From: Candidatus Gastranaerophilales bacterium
Lineage (GTDB): Bacteria; Cyanobacteriota; Vampirovibrionia; Gastranaerophilales; Gastranaerophilaceae
Assembly (NCBI GenBank): GCA_944325655.1
Contig: CALVAW010000007.1
Coordinates: 1-57,719, forward strand
Length of the DNA: 57,719 bases
Direction of reading: 5' to 3'
Part shown: positions 43,873-52,140 of the stretch, one piece after another
Numbering within the stretch: position 1 is the stretch's first letter
Layout of the letters: the number at the start of each line of letters is the position of its first letter
Made by a program: the position numbers and the translations under genes
The notes under the pieces: model-generated
Told to the model about the DNA's origin: nothing
Databases searched by the model: none
Seen by the model: only the letters and a program-made list of their open reading frames with translations

Positions 43873-44814
43873 TTAATTCCTCACTGCTTCCTTAATATCC
43901 ATTAAATATTTACTAACCTCAACTGCCGCTATGGCTCCGTCAGATACTGCCGTTATAACTTGTCTCAAAGGAGTATTTCTGACATCACCCACAGCATAAA
44001 CACCGTCAATATTTGTTTTCATTGCACTGTCAGTTAAAATAAATCCATTCTTATCTTCTTCAATTTGTCCAGAAAAGAGCTCCACATTAGGCTCTAAACC
44101 AATATAAGGAAAAACTCCGTCCGTTTTATAATCTTTAATTTTAGATGTTTGAACATTTTGCAAACTTATTTTTTCAACTTTATTACTTGCAATTATTTCA
44201 ACGGGAATATACTCTAAAAGCAGCTCTATTTTTTCATTTTCAAAAACTCTTTTTTGAATAATCTCATCAGCTCTAAATTTATTTCGTCTGTGAACAATAT
44301 AAACTTTTTTAGCAAACTTTGTAAGATATAAAGCTTCTTCTAGTGCGGAATTGCCTCCGCCAATTACACAAACCGTTTTATCCTTGTAAAAAGCTCCATC
44401 GCAAACGGCACAGTAACTTACGCCCTTGCCTATATTTTCACTTTCACCTTTTATATTTAATTTCTTAGGTTTCGCACCTGTTGCAATGATTACCGTTCTG
44501 GCTAAAAAAACATTTTCTTTGGTTTGAATTTTTTTAACGGGAGAAATTAAATCCGCACTTTCTATCTCCTCATAAGGGTATTTTTGAACATCAAAATTAT
44601 CAACATGCTCTTCAAATTTTTCACATAATTCAAAACCTGATACTTTTCCAAAACCCAAATAATTTTCTATTTCGCAATAATTTGTCGGTGTGCCGCCAAG
44701 AGCAGATTTATCAACTATCGCACAATTAAGATTTGCACGCCTCAAATAAAGCGCAGCCGATAAACCCGCAGGTCCTCCGCCCAAAATTACGCAATCAAAT
44801 ATTTTTTCTTGCAT
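43873..44814 (-). CDS. trxB: Thioredoxin reductase
   Basis: NADPH-dependent flavoenzyme that reduces thioredoxin. FAD motif LGGGPAGLSAALYLRR (11-26), redox-active C135-A-V-C138 (YCAVCDGAF), NADPH motif IGGGNSALEEALYL, and the C-terminal GVYAVGDVRNTPLRQV. 313 residues is normal. First gene of a two-gene operon with the zinc alcohol dehydrogenase. Confidence 0.96.
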   Translation of the reverse strand: MQEKIFDCVILGGGPAGLSAALYLRRANLNCAIVDKSALGGTPTNYCEIENYLGFGKVSGFELCEKFEEHVDNFDVQKYPYEEIESADLISPVKKIQTKENVFLARTVIIATGAKPKKLNIKGESENIGKGVSYCAVCDGAFYKDKTVCVIGGGNSALEEALYLTKFAKKVYIVHRRNKFRADEIIQKRVFENEKIELLLEYIPVEIIASNKVEKISLQNVQTSKIKDYKTDGVFPYIGLEPNVELFSGQIEEDKNGFILTDSAMKTNIDGVYAVGDVRNTPLRQVITAVSDGAIAAVEVSKYLMDIKEAVRN

Positions 44815-44870
44815 ATTTCAACCCTTTGACTACTATTTTAACATAAATCCTTATTTTTAAGACGAAAAAA

Positions 44871-45359
44871 TCATGGATTGGTTCCCGAAATACGAACGCC
44901 TGAGATTGAATACTTAGCACAATCTTTCTTTACAAATTGATTTTGTTCATTATATCTTTCCACAACAAAATCGTCAGTACCCGAAAAATTATTACCCAAA
45001 AGTACAAAACTTACAGTTTCTTTATATATAACCTTTTTTCCGCCCTCTTGAACAACTTTTTGACGTTCAAATTTAAGTGTCTTACCGTCAGTTGACTTAT
45101 CTTTTATGGTAATTTCCGATCTTGCGCCGGATTCTAAATTTTCAAGCACTAAAACATTACCATAACCTGACAATGTCCAAATATCTCTGCTTTCATAATT
45201 AAAAATAACAGGATTATTGGAATTATTTAATTTCGAAATAACACCCCAAGAACCAAAAAAACCCTTAGGTATATAATCTTCAGATACACCGCCCTTTAAT
45301 ACTTGAGCGTTTACAACAAAAAATAACATATAAACGAATATTAAAAATATTCTTTTCAT
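44871..45359 (-). CDS. Exported hypothetical protein (162 aa)
   Basis: Not recognised. Residues 1-20 form a signal peptide. The mature part is a beta-rich domain (GSWGVISKLNNSN, DIWTLSGYGNVLVLENLES, NNFSGTDDFVVERYN) that resembles small lipocalin-like periplasmic proteins in style, but without a family motif. It lies divergent from the TTG-started gene at 45454. Confidence 0.6.
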   Translation of the reverse strand: MKRIFLIFVYMLFFVVNAQVLKGGVSEDYIPKGFFGSWGVISKLNNSNNPVIFNYESRDIWTLSGYGNVLVLENLESGARSEITIKDKSTDGKTLKFERQKVVQEGGKKVIYKETVSFVLLGNNFSGTDDFVVERYNEQNQFVKKDCAKYSISGVRISGTNP

Positions 45360-45453
45360 ATAATGATTTTAATTAAATCTCAAGAAATTTCAACCCGAAG
45401 ATTGAGGAATTTTAAAAAAATTATTGTAATATAGGATTAAGGGGAGAATAATT

Positions 45454-45921
45454 TTGAAACAAGCACTATCCATACTAATTCCTTTAATGTTGGTGGTAGC
45501 ACTAATAATAAATCAGGCGCTTCCTGCTGATGCCGCAAAAAAAACCGTTAAGAAAAAAGGCATGAGCCAAGAAGCACTTGGAGAACTGACTGAAAGCGTT
45601 GATTATTTAACAAAAAAAATATATGAAAGAGAATTTTATTCTCCGGAAGACTCAAAAAATCTTATTGCTCTCAAATTAAAACTTGATGAACAAATGGATA
45701 TACTTCCGGAAGCCGCATTCGCACCCATATATTATAAACTCGGAAACATTTTTAAAATGAGAGGCAATGAAAAAGATGCCGTTGTTTGTTATCAAACAAT
45801 ACTTGAAAATTTTGCAGATACCGCATACGGTCCTAAATCAAGAGATATTTTATCGGAAATGGGAATTGAAATAAAACTTCCTACAGATGAATCCGAAGAC
45901 GATTTGGATGAAGAGATATAA
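45454..45921 (+). CDS. Exported TPR-like protein
   Basis: The start is a TTG at 45454 with AAGGGGAGA well placed upstream; no better ATG exists before the signal peptide. Residues 1-28 are the signal peptide (ends PADAA). The rest is helical with at least one TPR-like unit (APIYYKLGNIFKMRGNEKDAVVCYQTIL) and an acidic tail. A periplasmic scaffold role is likely; the partner is unknown. Confidence 0.72.
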   Translation: MKQALSILIPLMLVVALIINQALPADAAKKTVKKKGMSQEALGELTESVDYLTKKIYEREFYSPEDSKNLIALKLKLDEQMDILPEAAFAPIYYKLGNIFKMRGNEKDAVVCYQTILENFADTAYGPKSRDILSEMGIEIKLPTDESEDDLDEEI

Positions 45922-45954
45922 AAATTTCATTTTTATTGTATAATTTAAAAAATA

Positions 45955-46015
45955 AGCAGGAAATAAGGGTGAAATTCCCTAACCGGGCCGCGGCCGTAAC
46001 AGTCGGAATACTGGA
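45955..46015 (+). promoter_or_regulatory. Cobalamin-type riboswitch aptamer
   Basis: The transcript contains GGAAAUAAGGGUGAAAUUCCCU, then CCGGGCCGCGGCCGUAAC, then AGUCGGAAUACUGG. These fit the conserved core of the cobalamin riboswitch (GGGAAUnnGGUGnAAnUCC, the CCGC loop, and the late GAAGnCnGGAnACCUGCC box). Peripheral helices look reduced. It lies in an otherwise AT-rich gap upstream of two genes of unknown function. I recall the consensus from RF00174; a covariance-model search is needed for a firm call. Confidence 0.7.
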
Positions 46016-46020
46016 TTTTA

Positions 46021-46052
46021 AACATTTTGCGGATTTTCCAAAATTGTTTTTC
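46021..46052 (+). terminator. Putative riboswitch expression-platform terminator
   Basis: AACATTTTG at 46021-46029 can pair with CAAAATTGTT at 46039-46048 (one mismatch), followed by T residues. It sits between the aptamer and the first codons, as expected for a transcriptional off-switch. The stem is AT-rich and so weak. Confidence 0.4.
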
Positions 46053-46060
46053 AAGTATTC

Positions 46061-46801
46061 ATGCGCCCGAAAATGAGGCGTATCTTGGTAACACCACTAA
46101 ATCAAACAGTTCAAAATGCAGGTAAATGTCCGCATGGACTTCCGATTGGGGCATGCCCGATATGCTCCGGTATGGGGGGCGGAATAAAACGAGATAAAAA
46201 TAAACCAAGAGTACCGGGCGAAATGAGCTACAACGAATGCATGGCAGAATGGATGAAAATTCTTGCCAATAAAGAAGCAAAACTGCAAGCAAAGCAAGAT
46301 AAAATAGAAGCAGCCCATCAAAAACTCTTAGAAGACAGAATAATACAAGGACTGGATAAAATTCAAAAAAATCTTGATAAATTTATGCAAACTATAGAAA
46401 ATTTTTCTATTATAATAAAAGCTCCGATAAAATTCGTTATAAATGCCTTTATAGCTCCTATATTAAATCTGATATCAAAAATTCCGAACGTTATAAAAAA
46501 TATTCAATTATTTTTTCAAAATACATCAACAACAATCACAAATTTCATAAATTCAACTGCAGAAAAGCTCGCTGCCATTTTTGGTGAAATAAAAAATTTC
46601 ATTATTGCCTTCAATTCAAATAATAAATTTAAAAAAATACTTAAAACAATTTTATCTCTTGCAACAGAAGAAGAAGACGAAGAAGAAGAAAATGAAGAAA
46701 TTCAAAAATTAAAAGCAAGAGAATTAAAAAAAGTACTAAAAGGAATATTCAGAATAAAACGCCATCCAAAGGAAGAAAAAGATGAAGAAAGTATCGTTTG
46801 A
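46061..46801 (+). CDS. Hypothetical protein with Cys-His motif and hydrophobic central region
   Basis: Not recognised. Near the N-terminus lies CPHGLPIGACPICSGMGGG, a C-x8-C-x2-C arrangement with His that could bind zinc or a metal cofactor. A charged coiled-coil region is followed by amphipathic or membrane-associated helices (about 120-200), then an acidic and basic tail. The ATG at 46061 has no ribosome-binding site. A TTG at 46085, in frame and with GAGG 6 bases upstream, may be the real start and keeps the Cys motif. The gene lies directly behind the cobalamin-type riboswitch and overlaps the next gene by 20 bases. Confidence 0.65.
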   Translation: MRPKMRRILVTPLNQTVQNAGKCPHGLPIGACPICSGMGGGIKRDKNKPRVPGEMSYNECMAEWMKILANKEAKLQAKQDKIEAAHQKLLEDRIIQGLDKIQKNLDKFMQTIENFSIIIKAPIKFVINAFIAPILNLISKIPNVIKNIQLFFQNTSTTITNFINSTAEKLAAIFGEIKNFIIAFNSNNKFKKILKTILSLATEEEDEEEENEEIQKLKARELKKVLKGIFRIKRHPKEEKDEESIV

Positions 46802-48305
46802 TGTGTATAAAAAAAGCGTATATACTACACCAACAAGTATGTCGCAAGATTTTAACACAGTAAAGGACAATAAAATAACTACAGAAAAAAACACTATACA
46901 GGGTGTTTTACTGAATAATTATATTAAAGACAAAAAACAAGAAGATTTTGACAGTTTTGAAAATATATCAAAACAACTTTTGATACCTGAAAACTTTAAA
47001 CCGGCAGAAAACGATACTTCTGGTAATATCCAAAGCTCTTTTGACCATAAAAAAGCACTAAAACCAATATTATTAGCAGCAGGAATTTCTTTAGCGACGA
47101 TAATCGGAATAAGTGTTTCAATGAAACAATATTCAAAAGCATTGGCAAACAAAGCGGGATTAGTTGTCCCTGCGGATTTGGCAAGAAATATTAATATTGT
47201 TGAAGAGCCTCATTTTGCAATGTATAGAGCGCTAAGAGATCCCAATGCAAAAAATATTATAGGTTTAATCGGGGTCGGATTAATGACAGCAGTTACAGTT
47301 TGTGCTAAAAATTTAACTCAAGGCATCAAAGAAATTTGGATTAAAAAACAAAATTGCGACATAGAACACGACCTTCAAAAAAACTTGATTGATGTTGAAG
47401 CAGAGGTCTTTTCAGGAAAATTAAATGTTGTAAATACATTGCTCATCAATTCAACAGACTATTTTAAAACGGTTTTAAAAGAAAACGGAAATAAAAATAC
47501 TAACTTCAGAAGTTTTTTAAATTTTAAAGGAAAAGAAAAAAAAGATGAACCATCCGAAAAAAACTATAAAAAAATAATTCTCCCGATTGCATTAGGCTCA
47601 ATAGGTTTTGGTGCTCTTTGTTTTATGCTTTTTAAAAATTTTCAAAAAACAGCGGTAAATTTACAAAATTTCTATGAAAAAACCGAAGATACAAAAATAA
47701 GACAAGAAATTCAAAAAGCAATTAAAAACAATAATAAAGAAAGTGCAATTGAAACATTGTGCAACATTTTAAAAACAATCAACGCAAGAGAAGAAACAAT
47801 GCGAACCAATTTGTCAAAAATCAAAGGTATAGAACCTGAAGAAATTGAAAAAGCGGTAAGAGAAATTAAAAAAGCTCAAATATATGCTCAAGCCCCTGAA
47901 GCTCTCGGAGGTATAAGCGAAAAAATACAATATTATTGCTATATAAATGAAGAAAGAGGACATTTGTATAACTGGATTTTAAACCCTGAAAACAAATTCA
48001 ATAAATATTTGTTTTTATCTTTTTGCATGGTAAGTTCCATAGGATATGCCATGCGCAATATAGCGGAAGCAATAAAAGATGTTATGGTAAGTCGTGAAAA
48101 CTCCAAAAATGAACTGAACCTCAGAAAACAACTTGTCAAAGTCGAAATTGAAAATTTTAAAACTAAAAAAATGAGTGCAATAAATCCCATGCTTGAAAAT
48201 TTCAAATATCAGGCACAAAAAGGCAAATCAAAACAAGAATTAAAAGAATTGGCTGAAAACATCTTAATTGAAATTAAAAACGGTCCACCTTATGTATATT
48301 CATAA
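46782..48305 (+). CDS. Internally duplicated membrane protein of unknown function
   Basis: Not recognised. Four membrane helices, near residues 94-112, 158-175, 264-284 and 408-425. Residues 174-213 align without gaps to 423-462 (IKEIWIKKQN...EHDLQKNLIDVEAEVF against IKDVMVSREN...ELNLRKQLVKVEIENF), about one third identical, so each half is a helix pair plus a conserved cytoplasmic-type helix. The N-terminal 90 residues are polar. AAGGAAG precedes the ATG. It is co-transcribed with the Cys-motif gene under the cobalamin-type riboswitch, so a role linked to corrinoids or envelope homeostasis is possible but unproved. Confidence 0.65.
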   Translation: MKKVSFDVYKKSVYTTPTSMSQDFNTVKDNKITTEKNTIQGVLLNNYIKDKKQEDFDSFENISKQLLIPENFKPAENDTSGNIQSSFDHKKALKPILLAAGISLATIIGISVSMKQYSKALANKAGLVVPADLARNINIVEEPHFAMYRALRDPNAKNIIGLIGVGLMTAVTVCAKNLTQGIKEIWIKKQNCDIEHDLQKNLIDVEAEVFSGKLNVVNTLLINSTDYFKTVLKENGNKNTNFRSFLNFKGKEKKDEPSEKNYKKIILPIALGSIGFGALCFMLFKNFQKTAVNLQNFYEKTEDTKIRQEIQKAIKNNNKESAIETLCNILKTINAREETMRTNLSKIKGIEPEEIEKAVREIKKAQIYAQAPEALGGISEKIQYYCYINEERGHLYNWILNPENKFNKYLFLSFCMVSSIGYAMRNIAEAIKDVMVSRENSKNELNLRKQLVKVEIENFKTKKMSAINPMLENFKYQAQKGKSKQELKELAENILIEIKNGPPYVYS

Positions 48306-48308
48306 CAA

Positions 48309-48788
48309 TTAAATTTGCATGGACTTAAATTCATTATACGCATTTAACATCTGATTTCTGAGTTGAATTGCCATTTGCATTGCAAGACTTGACTTTTGCG
48401 CTGAAATCATTACTTCGTGTACACTTATATCTCCGCCTGAAGCAAAAGTTTCGAAATCTGTTTCAGCCTGCTTATCCACAGCATTCAAATCATTTATACC
48501 TTTTGAAAAACCGGAACCTATGTCTTTTGCCATTTTTTCAACAGGCGAAATGCTCTTGTTATTTTCAACCTTAAAAGCATTGTCATTAATATCATTAATC
48601 TGTGCTCCGGCTTGAATTGGTGCAATATTTTGAGACATAGAATTAAATATTTCACCAAAATCCGATGAATTTTGCAAATTCTCATTAAAACCGCTGACAG
48701 AATTTGAAAAAGCTCTGTTAAAATCATTAATTGAATTATTAAAATTATTCATATTAAAATTAGGATTAATCGAAAAATTACTTCCCAT
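48309..48788 (-). CDS. fliE: FliE basal body protein, copy 2
   Basis: Flagellar hook-basal body adaptor. The C-terminal 90 residues match FliE closely: AVDKQAETDFETFASGGDISVHEVMISAQKSSLAMQMAIQLRNQMLNAYNEF. The first 70 residues are a Asn/Phe-rich extension not typical of FliE. Encoded after flgC (12-base gap) in the canonical flgB-flgC-fliE order. This is the more ordinary of the two fliE genes in the window; fliF does not follow it. Confidence 0.92.
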   Translation of the reverse strand: MGSNFSINPNFNMNNFNNSINDFNRAFSNSVSGFNENLQNSSDFGEIFNSMSQNIAPIQAGAQINDINDNAFKVENNKSISPVEKMAKDIGSGFSKGINDLNAVDKQAETDFETFASGGDISVHEVMISAQKSSLAMQMAIQLRNQMLNAYNEFKSMQI

Positions 48789-48800
48789 AATTAAACCTCA

Positions 48801-49292
48801 CTATATATTTATCGCACTTTGTATCATCGTTTTTGTTGTTTGAGCAATTGTAACATTAGCTTCATAAGCCCTTGAAGCATTTACCATATTAACCATTTCT
48901 TCAACAACATTGACATTAGGAAGCTCGACATAACCGTTTTCATCTGCATCCGGATGATTGGGATCATAAACAATTTTTGTAGGATTATCGGCATCAGTTA
49001 TAGAATCAACCATTACACCTTTTGAAATAACATTATCGTTTAAACTTACACCACCCCTCAAATAAGGCTCTGAAGGAGCATCAAACTCAACGCTTACATT
49101 ACCATTGGGAAAAGAGGCTCCTTTATTTAGAACCATTTCTTTAAAATTGACTTGTTTTTTATGATATACCTGTTTTTCTCCAAATTCATTTCTTGTTGTA
49201 TTAACGTTAGCAATATTGGAAGAAACCGTATCCATTTTTATTCTTTGTGCATGCATGCCTGTAGCTGCTATATCAAAAACATTAAAACTCAT
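48801..49292 (-). CDS. flgC: Flagellar proximal rod protein FlgC
   Basis: Proximal rod subunit exported by the flagellar type III system. N-terminal FNVFDIAATGMHAQRIKMDTVSSNIANVNTTR is the class hallmark; C-terminal VVEEMVNMVNASRAYEANVTIAQ completes the coiled-coil domain D0. 163 residues, slightly long. Lies 24 bases behind flgB. Confidence 0.96.
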   Translation of the reverse strand: MSFNVFDIAATGMHAQRIKMDTVSSNIANVNTTRNEFGEKQVYHKKQVNFKEMVLNKGASFPNGNVSVEFDAPSEPYLRGGVSLNDNVISKGVMVDSITDADNPTKIVYDPNHPDADENGYVELPNVNVVEEMVNMVNASRAYEANVTIAQTTKTMIQSAINI

Positions 49293-49315
49293 ATTCTATC
49301 CTCCAAAAACTATAA

Positions 49316-49783
49316 CTACTGGTTTTGACCCTTGATAATATTTCCTAAAGCAGCGTAGGATTTCGACAACAAACTGGCAACCACTTGATATTGCATACCA
49401 TTTTTGGCCTCATCCATCATCTCAACTTCCAAATTAACATTGTTTCCGTCTAAACCATTAGGTTCTGCCGGATCATTTTGAACGTCAATTGAAAAACCGC
49501 TCTCAGGGTGAGTATTCAAAAAAGCAATTTGCGCGGGACTCTGTCCTGCTAAGACATTTTTTGGATTTTTTTGATATTCTATTGAATTTTGAATTTTCAT
49601 TTGCTCTTTTTCATCTTCTCTTTTAATTATCTCTTGAAGACTGGACTCAAATGAAACTTCTTTTCTTTGATATCCCGGCGTCAAAACATTGACTGTGTTT
49701 GCACTAATCGCCTTAGCACGTTCATTTAACCCGTCTAAAGCCATTGCAGCAATTTCTTTTGTCCTATTTGTAACTATATCCAT
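49316..49783 (-). CDS. flgB: Flagellar proximal rod protein FlgB
   Basis: First rod subunit, contacting FliE. ALDGLNERAKAISANTVNVLTPGYQRKEVSFE at the N-terminus and MMDEAKNGMQYQVVASLLSKSYAALGNIIKG at the C-terminus are the paired terminal helices of FlgB; 155 residues. First of the flgB-flgC-fliE group, 22 bases behind the histidine kinase gene. Confidence 0.95.
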   Translation of the reverse strand: MDIVTNRTKEIAAMALDGLNERAKAISANTVNVLTPGYQRKEVSFESSLQEIIKREDEKEQMKIQNSIEYQKNPKNVLAGQSPAQIAFLNTHPESGFSIDVQNDPAEPNGLDGNNVNLEVEMMDEAKNGMQYQVVASLLSKSYAALGNIIKGQNQ

Positions 49784-49805
49784 AATTCTATCCTTAAATT
49801 AAATC

Positions 49806-51044
49806 TTATTTTGTTTGAGCAAGAGGAATACAAATAGAAAACTCCGTCTCCTTTTCATCACTTTTAACTAATTCCAATGTTCCGAATTGAGAACCCACAA
49901 GTTTTTTACAAACAGAAAGTCCTATACCCCATCCGTCTTTTTTTGTTGTATAACCTTGTTCAAAAATTTTCTCTTTATTTTCCTTTGCTATGGTTTCTCC
50001 ATGATTAATAAAAGAAATTTTTATTTTTTCATTAATTTGAGAAAGTTTTATTATTATTTCGTCATCCGATGTGCAATCGTGTGCATTTTTGATTATATTA
50101 TTAATTACAATTAAAAATTTATCTTCATCAACAAATGCATTTGCTTCTACACCGGCCATTTCATCTATCAAAATCAACTTATTATTTTTTTCTTTAACAA
50201 TATTTGCATACATTTTGATTGATTCTTGAATAATTAATTTTACATTTTTCTCCTGCAAATTAATAACATCAAGATTTTTAAATTGTTCAATCTGACCCTT
50301 AATTAAAGCAATTGATTTTTTAATAGGTTCTATAGTTTCAAAATCTTGAGTTTTCTTTTCGAAAATTCTTGCGTATATGTCCAAAATACTTAATTGATTT
50401 TTTATTTCATGAGCAATTTGACGTACATTTTGATAAATTTCATTTCTGAATGTAGTGTTTACGGTATTTACATTTCTGTAATTTTCTTGAATTTTCGTAT
50501 TATACTCATTTTCTTTTATTGTTTCTTCAAAAAACTTTAAAATATTACCTATAGCTTCATTCATTAAACTGTTTTCACGACGCTCGGGACGATATGAATA
50601 AAATTCTTCGTCATAATTTATCAAAAATATACTCTTTAGAGTTTCATATACGTTTGATACTAATTTTGAATTTAATTTTAAATAAATTTCATACTTATCA
50701 TCATCTATTTCTCTAAAAATAAATGCACAATTATACCTGTTTGTTGAAAGAACAACAAAACCCACATCTTCAACATCAAACTTTGAAAATTCAAAATCAC
50801 TAAATTCTTTTAAAGTAATATTAGCAGAATATTCTAATCTTTTAATCAAGCTTTCCGTTTCAGGAATATTTTTAATTCTTAAAAAAGCAATCGCCTTAGA
50901 ATTATTTGCGGCAATAGGTTCAAGCAGACTTCTAACCAAAGACTCAACAATAGAACCTGAGTAAGCTTCATTTTGAGTTAAATCTTTATTTTCAAAATAT
51001 ATATTAAAATTTTTTTTAACTTTATTTGTCATCCAACTTACCAT
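49806..51044 (-). CDS. Cytosolic sensor histidine kinase linked to flagellar rod genes
   Basis: Kinase core with H212 in QIAHEIKNQLS, an N box near KNAHDCT, and EQGYTTKKDGWGIGLSVCKKLVG as the ATP lid. About 190 residues precede it without membrane helices; they may form a GAF- or PAS-like sensor. Such soluble kinases next to rod genes, for example FlgS of epsilonproteobacteria, time flagellar gene expression. The partner is probably the response regulator at 51171. Start ATG at 51044 or 51032; neither has a clear ribosome-binding site. Confidence 0.85.
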   Translation of the reverse strand: MVSWMTNKVKKNFNIYFENKDLTQNEAYSGSIVESLVRSLLEPIAANNSKAIAFLRIKNIPETESLIKRLEYSANITLKEFSDFEFSKFDVEDVGFVVLSTNRYNCAFIFREIDDDKYEIYLKLNSKLVSNVYETLKSIFLINYDEEFYSYRPERRENSLMNEAIGNILKFFEETIKENEYNTKIQENYRNVNTVNTTFRNEIYQNVRQIAHEIKNQLSILDIYARIFEKKTQDFETIEPIKKSIALIKGQIEQFKNLDVINLQEKNVKLIIQESIKMYANIVKEKNNKLILIDEMAGVEANAFVDEDKFLIVINNIIKNAHDCTSDDEIIIKLSQINEKIKISFINHGETIAKENKEKIFEQGYTTKKDGWGIGLSVCKKLVGSQFGTLELVKSDEKETEFSICIPLAQTK

Positions 51045-51057
51045 TTGACTTTTGAAA

Positions 51058-51148
51058 ATTGATTATTTATCTGATATACCAATCTCTAAACTGCCAACAA
51101 GTGCAAGCATTTAGCTTGTACTTGTTTTTGCAATTTTGAATAATCAAT
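51058..51148 (-). promoter_or_regulatory. Structured intercistronic region between the response regulator and kinase genes
   Basis: Two nested inverted repeats. The outer pair is ATTGATTATT at 51058-51067 and AATAATCAAT at 51139-51148. The inner pair is CAAGTGCAAGC at 51098-51108 and GCTTGTACTTG at 51114-51124, with one mismatch and an ATTTA loop. On the minus-strand transcript this sits just ahead of the kinase start; a leader structure or processing site is possible. Confidence 0.45.
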
Positions 51149-51170
51149 AATCTTTTTTATTTTTTCTTTG

Positions 51171-51884
51171 CTATACCGCAATTTTCTTAGCCTTAGGTTT
51201 AAATCCTTTATTAATTGCATATAGCACAGCTTGCGTTTTTTCTTTAACTTGAAGCTTTTGAAAAATATTGTTCACATGAGTTTTAACGGTTGTCTCGGAG
51301 ATAAATAATTCTCTGGCAACATCTTTATATGTAGCTCCCTCAAGCAGCAAAGACAGAACTTCTTCTTCTCTGTTTGTTAAATAATGAAGCAAATTTTCCT
51401 CGCCGTCATCTTCTTGATTATTGCAGCCGTTTCTTTCAAAATCCTGAAAGTATTCAAAAAATTTCGAACACAAAACATTAGGAAGATAAATTTTTCCCAT
51501 AGACACTTCATCCAGTGCTTTAATTAACTGTGCAGAAACCATTGTTTTTAAAACATAACCGCAAGCGCCGACTTTCATAGCTCTATAAATCAAATCCGCA
51601 TCATCATAAGCAGTCAACACAATTATTCTTGTTTTAACGCCTAATTTTTGAATTTCAGCAATTGCATTAACGCCGTCCATTTCGGGCATATTAATATCCA
51701 TTAAAACAATATCGGGTTGATATTTTTTAATTAAAGAAATGGCAACATTTGCATTTCCGGCATTTGCAATTACTTCATAATCATTTTCAAGATTAACAAG
51801 TTCACGAACGCCTGAAGCATGTTCATACTTGTCATCAACTACAATGACTTTTTGCTTTCTTTTAAAATCCACAGTTCTTCTCAT
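51171..51884 (-). CDS. NarL/LuxR-family response regulator
   Basis: Receiver domain (12-130) with acidic D17-D18 and phosphoacceptor D63 (IVLMDINMPEMDG), then a LuxR-type helix-turn-helix (about 168-230: TNREEEVLSLLLEGATYKDVARELFISETTVKTHV). TTTTTGGAGGGG precedes the ATG. Its partner is most likely the adjacent kinase; a promoter for flagellar or other genes is the probable target. It is NarL-type, not the NtrC-type regulator usual beside FlgS-like kinases. Confidence 0.93.
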   Translation of the reverse strand: MRRTVDFKRKQKVIVVDDKYEHASGVRELVNLENDYEVIANAGNANVAISLIKKYQPDIVLMDINMPEMDGVNAIAEIQKLGVKTRIIVLTAYDDADLIYRAMKVGACGYVLKTMVSAQLIKALDEVSMGKIYLPNVLCSKFFEYFQDFERNGCNNQEDDGEENLLHYLTNREEEVLSLLLEGATYKDVARELFISETTVKTHVNNIFQKLQVKEKTQAVLYAINKGFKPKAKKIAV

Positions 51885-52140
51885 TACCCCTCCAAAAAGT
51901 ATATATTTTTGTAAATTTTAATCTATTTTGCGTAACTTACATTTTGAATATACTTCTTTTGGGCGGTTTATTCATCAATAACAAGATTGAAATTTAACCT
52001 ATTTGTTGTGGTTCTTTTTATCTAAATCAAAAGATTTAGAAAAGATTTTAAAAACCTCAAATAAAATTTCATCCAAATAGATTAAATACGTTTTTCAAAA
52101 TTGAGTTAAGATAAATTTTGAAGTCAAATCAGGTAAAACA
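51885..52140. promoter_or_regulatory. Divergent promoter region, response regulator and ATP synthase operon
   Basis: 256 bases without a gene. It is AT-rich throughout; TAAGAT near 52106 could be a -10 box for the ATP synthase operon. I see no riboswitch or tRNA here and no convincing operator. Confidence 0.35.
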
